From a bacterium (GTDB lineage Bacteria > Patescibacteriota > Saccharimonadia > Saccharimonadales > UBA4665), in the NCBI GenBank assembly GCA_021809645.1, contig JAJZKE010000005.1:1-32115 (forward strand): DNA of 32,115 nt, written 5' to 3'. The translations under genes and the position numbers were made by a program. The notes below the pieces were generated by a model. It ran no database searches, was not told the DNA's origin, and was given only the letters and a program-made list of their open reading frames with translations. Below, one piece after another: positions 30,018-32,115 of the stretch; the stretch's first letter is position 1, and each line of letters begins with the position of its first letter.

Positions 30018-30920
30018 ATGACGAGATCAAATAATAGGATGAATAAAGTGCCGAGAAGGCCGAGATATAATCGAGATTCATTAAATTACGAAGATACTGT
30101 AAAAACCTATTTAGCAGGTAAAATTGAATTTCCAGTGGCGGTCGGTAATCTTAGGAAATTGGCGACAGCAGAATCAATTTTAGCAGCAGGTGAGTTAACG
30201 TTAGAAAAAGCCTTAAAGATAAAGGAACCAAATGATTCACATAATCATTTGGTAGAAGCGGAAAGATTATTTCGAGCTTCTGAAGCAGCTAATTTACCAG
30301 GTAAGACAACATATTTACCACGATTTCTAGCCAGAGCAATAATGTTAAAAAGTTATGTGCCGGCTTTTGCTTTAATGAGATTTGAATCAACTATGCCGAC
30401 TGACTTAATGACAGAAAAAATATATGAAGCTATATTAACTGGCGGTAAATTATTGACTGAGGCATATGATCAAGGACATCCAGATAGAAAAGGCATATCG
30501 GGCTCAATAGCTCAGTTTGCTGTCATGGCTTTATTAACAAGAAAAACATTAGAGGGTCAACAGATATTAGCCACTCCAGCAACTTTTAGTGAAAGAAGAC
30601 AAAATAGGCCAAATTCGATAGTTAATCATAATTGGGATATTGGTTTATATAGCCAAGCAGAAGGTTATCCATATTTAGAACATCGACTCAAAGTAGTAGC
30701 TAGTTATAACGGCAACCAGCTGGCTGATGGGCCGGGAGTTTCAACTATTTACGTTCATCCAGAACTTTCTTATCAGACAACTGAGAGATTTGTTGGGTAT
30801 AATATTATTAGAGCTTGTATAGCTGAAACACCAGATAATGATGCTCCATCAAATAGTTTAAATTTTAGGACTCAAGAATTATTTAGATTACTTGAAAGAC
30901 GAACAGCTGCGCCAAACTAA
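30018..30920 (+). CDS. Hypothetical basic protein, helix-rich
   Basis: 300 residues. The basic, disordered N-terminus (NNRMNKVPRRPRYNRD) could bind nucleic acid. Residues ~25-150 look all-helical with repeat-like spacing (LAGKIEFPVAVGNLRKLATA, LVEAERLFRASEAANLPGK, LARAIMLKSYVPAF), perhaps a helical-repeat domain. The C-terminal half is mixed. No membrane segment or signal peptide. It follows ligA by 41 nt with no clear terminator between and no Shine-Dalgarno. Family not recognised; likely restricted to this lineage. Confidence 0.6.
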   Translation: MTRSNNRMNKVPRRPRYNRDSLNYEDTVKTYLAGKIEFPVAVGNLRKLATAESILAAGELTLEKALKIKEPNDSHNHLVEAERLFRASEAANLPGKTTYLPRFLARAIMLKSYVPAFALMRFESTMPTDLMTEKIYEAILTGGKLLTEAYDQGHPDRKGISGSIAQFAVMALLTRKTLEGQQILATPATFSERRQNRPNSIVNHNWDIGLYSQAEGYPYLEHRLKVVASYNGNQLADGPGVSTIYVHPELSYQTTERFVGYNIIRACIAETPDNDAPSNSLNFRTQELFRLLERRTAAPN

Positions 30921-30936
30921 TCTAGATAGCTATATA

Positions 30937-30965
30937 TTGATCATTTGTTTGTAAATTGTTATGCT
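30937..30965 (+). promoter_or_regulatory. Promoter of the candidate ncRNA
   Basis: TTGATC (30937-30942), a 17-nt spacer and TATGCT (30960-30965), placing the start near 30972, just before the GC-rich structured element. Confidence 0.45.
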
Positions 30966-30971
30966 TGTATC

Positions 30972-31086
30972 AGTCGTGCGTATCAAAAGCGGCGAAGGCC
31001 ATAAAACAAAAAATAAGACAAAATGCACCCGCCGCTAGGGTGGGCGCGCACGAAAATATAGGTCATCGTTGATGGCCTATATTTTA
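30972..31086 (+). ncRNA. Candidate structured small RNA with pseudoknot and terminator
   Basis: A GC-rich island in AT-rich DNA between a promoter-like pair and a terminator. CGTGCG (30975-30980) pairs with CGCACG (31047-31052), closing the element. CACCC (31026-31030) pairs with GGGTG (31038-31042). The loop GCCGCT of that hairpin (31031-31036) is complementary to AGCGGC (30988-30993), which would form a pseudoknot. A long A-rich stretch lies between. It does not match SRP RNA, tmRNA, RNase P RNA, 6S or a riboswitch consensus that I can recall. No ORF of interest is inside. Confidence 0.42.
31053..31085 (+). terminator. Strong hairpin ending the candidate ncRNA
   Basis: AAAATATAGGTCATC (31053-31067) pairs with GATGGCCTATATTTT (31071-31085): 15 pairs with one T-G, loop GTT. 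The 3' arm ends in TTTT. Confidence 0.75.
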
Positions 31087-31140
31087 TATAAAGATCAATT
31101 GAAATGACCTAAAGACCTGATATTATTAGTCATATATTAT

Positions 31141-31217
31141 GGGGCTATAGCTCAGTTGATTAGAGCGCTACACTGGCAGTGTAGAGGTCGAGGGTTTGAG
31201 TCCCTCTAGCTCCACCA
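31141..31217 (+). tRNA. tRNA-Ala (GGC), CCA encoded
   Basis: A 77-nt cloverleaf with acceptor GGGGCTA/TAGCTCC (one G-T pair), D-arm AGCTCAGTTGATTAGAGCG and anticodon stem CTACA/TGTAG with loop CTGGCAG (GGC at 31175-31177). The T-arm is GAGGGTTTGAGTCCCTC, followed by A-CCA. Confidence 0.94.
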
Positions 31218-31222
31218 GTCAT

Positions 31223-31576
31223 TTATCTTGTTTTAACTTTGCGAATAGATGCTACTAAAGCAAGCGCGGTAGCTCCAGTAATAACTGCATACCTAAGTTT
31301 ATGTTCACCAATTTCTTCTTTAAACTTAATTGTTAAAGACCCTGGGTTTTCATTTTCTTCTACGCTATTTATTTTATCAATTGGAAATGGAATAACATTT
31401 ATCCCCTCATCTCCTTCAATCTTTAATTCTGCGGTCATGACGTGGTACGGATCTTTATTACCGAACGATCTTGCCTTTTCTATGGCATGGCTTACAAAAT
31501 TAACTATTACACCTCTTAAATCACCAGGGTGTTCACCTATTATGTTTGGTTCAGATTCCAAGGGCATATTTGTCAT
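31223..31576 (-). CDS. Small tail-anchored hypothetical protein
   Basis: 117 residues, acidic in the middle (KIEGDEGINVIPFPIDKI, EENENPGSLTIKFKEEIGE) with a short C-terminal hydrophobic segment (YAVITGATALALVASI) and basic end (RKVKTR), suggesting a tail anchor. An antisense ORF of similar length covers the same bases, but the minus-strand product has the more natural charge pattern. TGA-TATATT lies 7 nt before its ATG, the extended -10 layout seen elsewhere. Family unknown. It ends 5 nt from tRNA-Ala. Confidence 0.55.
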   Translation of the reverse strand: MTNMPLESEPNIIGEHPGDLRGVIVNFVSHAIEKARSFGNKDPYHVMTAELKIEGDEGINVIPFPIDKINSVEENENPGSLTIKFKEEIGEHKLRYAVITGATALALVASIRKVKTR

Positions 31577-31735
31577 AATATAAAATATATCAGTAAAGTT
31601 TATAGAACATTAAGTCTGATCCTGTATTCGTTGACAGTCAAGTAGTCTAGAGACTTACTTGTGAATATTTTAGAATCTAGTTGATTTATAAGATCAAATA
31701 TTTAGAAATGATCAGCAGGCTATATAATATATGTC

Positions 31736-32115
31736 ATGCAGCTAATTGTTGATGGCCTATATATCAATTATCAGAGACAAGGTAAAGGCAAGAAGGTTAT
31801 CCTATTACATGGTTGGGCTGATAGTTCCAAGGGTATGCAGCCAATTTTTAATAAATTATCTAAAAAATTTGATGTTTTAGCTATTGATTTACCTGGATTT
31901 GGCGCTAGTCAAAGGCCTAAAACTGATTGGGGCTTAAATGATTACGCCAATTTTGTTGCTGAACTAGTTAAAAAATTAAAAATCAATGGTATCTATTCTA
32001 TAGTTGGTCATAGCAATGGAGGAGCAATCGCTATCAAAGCTCTTGCTAATAGCTATATTTCTACTGAAAAGTTAATACTAATTTCAAGCTCAGGGATTAG
32101 AAATAAGCAAAAAGG
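31736..32115 (+). CDS. Alpha/beta hydrolase (3' end outside window)
   Basis: The first 126 codons of an alpha/beta hydrolase: VILLHGWADSSKGMQPIF has the HGW oxyanion-hole motif; LAIDLPGFGAS is the typical strand 4 DxPGxGxS segment; IVGHSNGGAIAIKAL contains the nucleophile elbow G-H-S-N-G-G with the catalytic Ser. The acid and histidine should lie beyond the window. Substrate cannot be told; the family includes esterases, lipases and peptidases. TATAAT 7 nt before ATG 31736 suggests a leaderless mRNA. The window ends mid-gene. Confidence 0.85.
   Translation, partial: MQLIVDGLYINYQRQGKGKKVILLHGWADSSKGMQPIFNKLSKKFDVLAIDLPGFGASQRPKTDWGLNDYANFVAELVKKLKINGIYSIVGHSNGGAIAIKALANSYISTEKLILISSSGIRNKQK

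Noticed and set aside
30975-31052. ZTP or twister-type RNA
   Set aside because: Some GC-rich words look alike, but the conserved 5' half of the ZTP aptamer and the twister core are not present.
31239-31583. Plus-strand ORF of 114 codons opposite the gene at 31223-31576
   Set aside because: Composition is Ser/Leu-rich with no signal or family; the minus-strand ORF has natural charge, a membrane tail and an extended -10.
1-32115. CRISPR array
   Set aside because: No regularly spaced direct repeats with spacers were seen; the intergenic repeats are few, diverged and far apart.

Overview
The window is AT-rich bacterial DNA with short intergenic spaces and small proteins. It uses the standard bacterial code: TGA is a genuine stop in the ATGA overlaps at 1177-1180 and 1743-1746. 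Many genes have a -10 box 6-8 nt before the start codon, which suggests leaderless mRNAs. With LigA, the LemA/HtpX pair, isolated pilin-like proteins and many short orphan genes, this best suits a Candidate Phyla Radiation bacterium, probably Saccharibacteria-like. That assignment is inference from gene style, not from a marker gene.

Layout. (1) 1-2.7 kb: a tightly overlapping operon of glycosyltransferase (cut by the window edge), P-loop nucleoside/nucleotide kinase and NAD-dependent epimerase, followed by a convergent HAD phosphatase. (2) 3.4-11.4 kb: an accessory region of mostly single-gene units (2H phosphoesterase, a frameshifted methyltransferase, a graspetide-like RiPP precursor with its ATP-grasp ligase, DUF6624, a CofE-like ligase, a HAM1/ITPase-like enzyme, a coiled-coil protein, a C39-like peptidase, a Phd/PIN toxin-antitoxin pair and a truncated nucleotidyltransferase). 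These are separated by repeated non-coding modules: hairpin plus T-tract, an extended -10 motif close to the start codon, and three or four recurring intergenic sequence families. (3) 11.4-17.5 kb: lineage-specific hypothetical proteins, several membrane-anchored, plus a Fur regulator divergent from a NiCoT-like metal transporter. (4) 17.5-23 kb: an isolated cytochrome b6-like membrane protein, a secreted protein, two pilin-like proteins and a DHA2-type MFS exporter. (5) 23-24.1 kb: tRNA-Cys and tRNA-Leu flanking a decayed HNH endonuclease, then a DinJ/YafQ-type toxin-antitoxin pair. (6) 24.2-32.1 kb: conserved-looking genes: S11 D,D-carboxypeptidase, LemA, HtpX, a polytopic membrane protein, LigA, a hypothetical protein, a candidate structured ncRNA, tRNA-Ala, a small membrane-tail protein and the start of an alpha/beta hydrolase.

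The most interesting candidate system is at 5306-6545. A 75-residue precursor, with a strong Shine-Dalgarno that its neighbours lack, carries three Thr-Pro-Pro-(x)-Asp units in a Pro/Asp/Thr-rich tail. It abuts, with zero spacing, an ATP-grasp enzyme with the metal-binding motif of microviridin-type peptide macrocyclases. The arrangement fits an omega-ester-linked peptide (graspetide) pathway.
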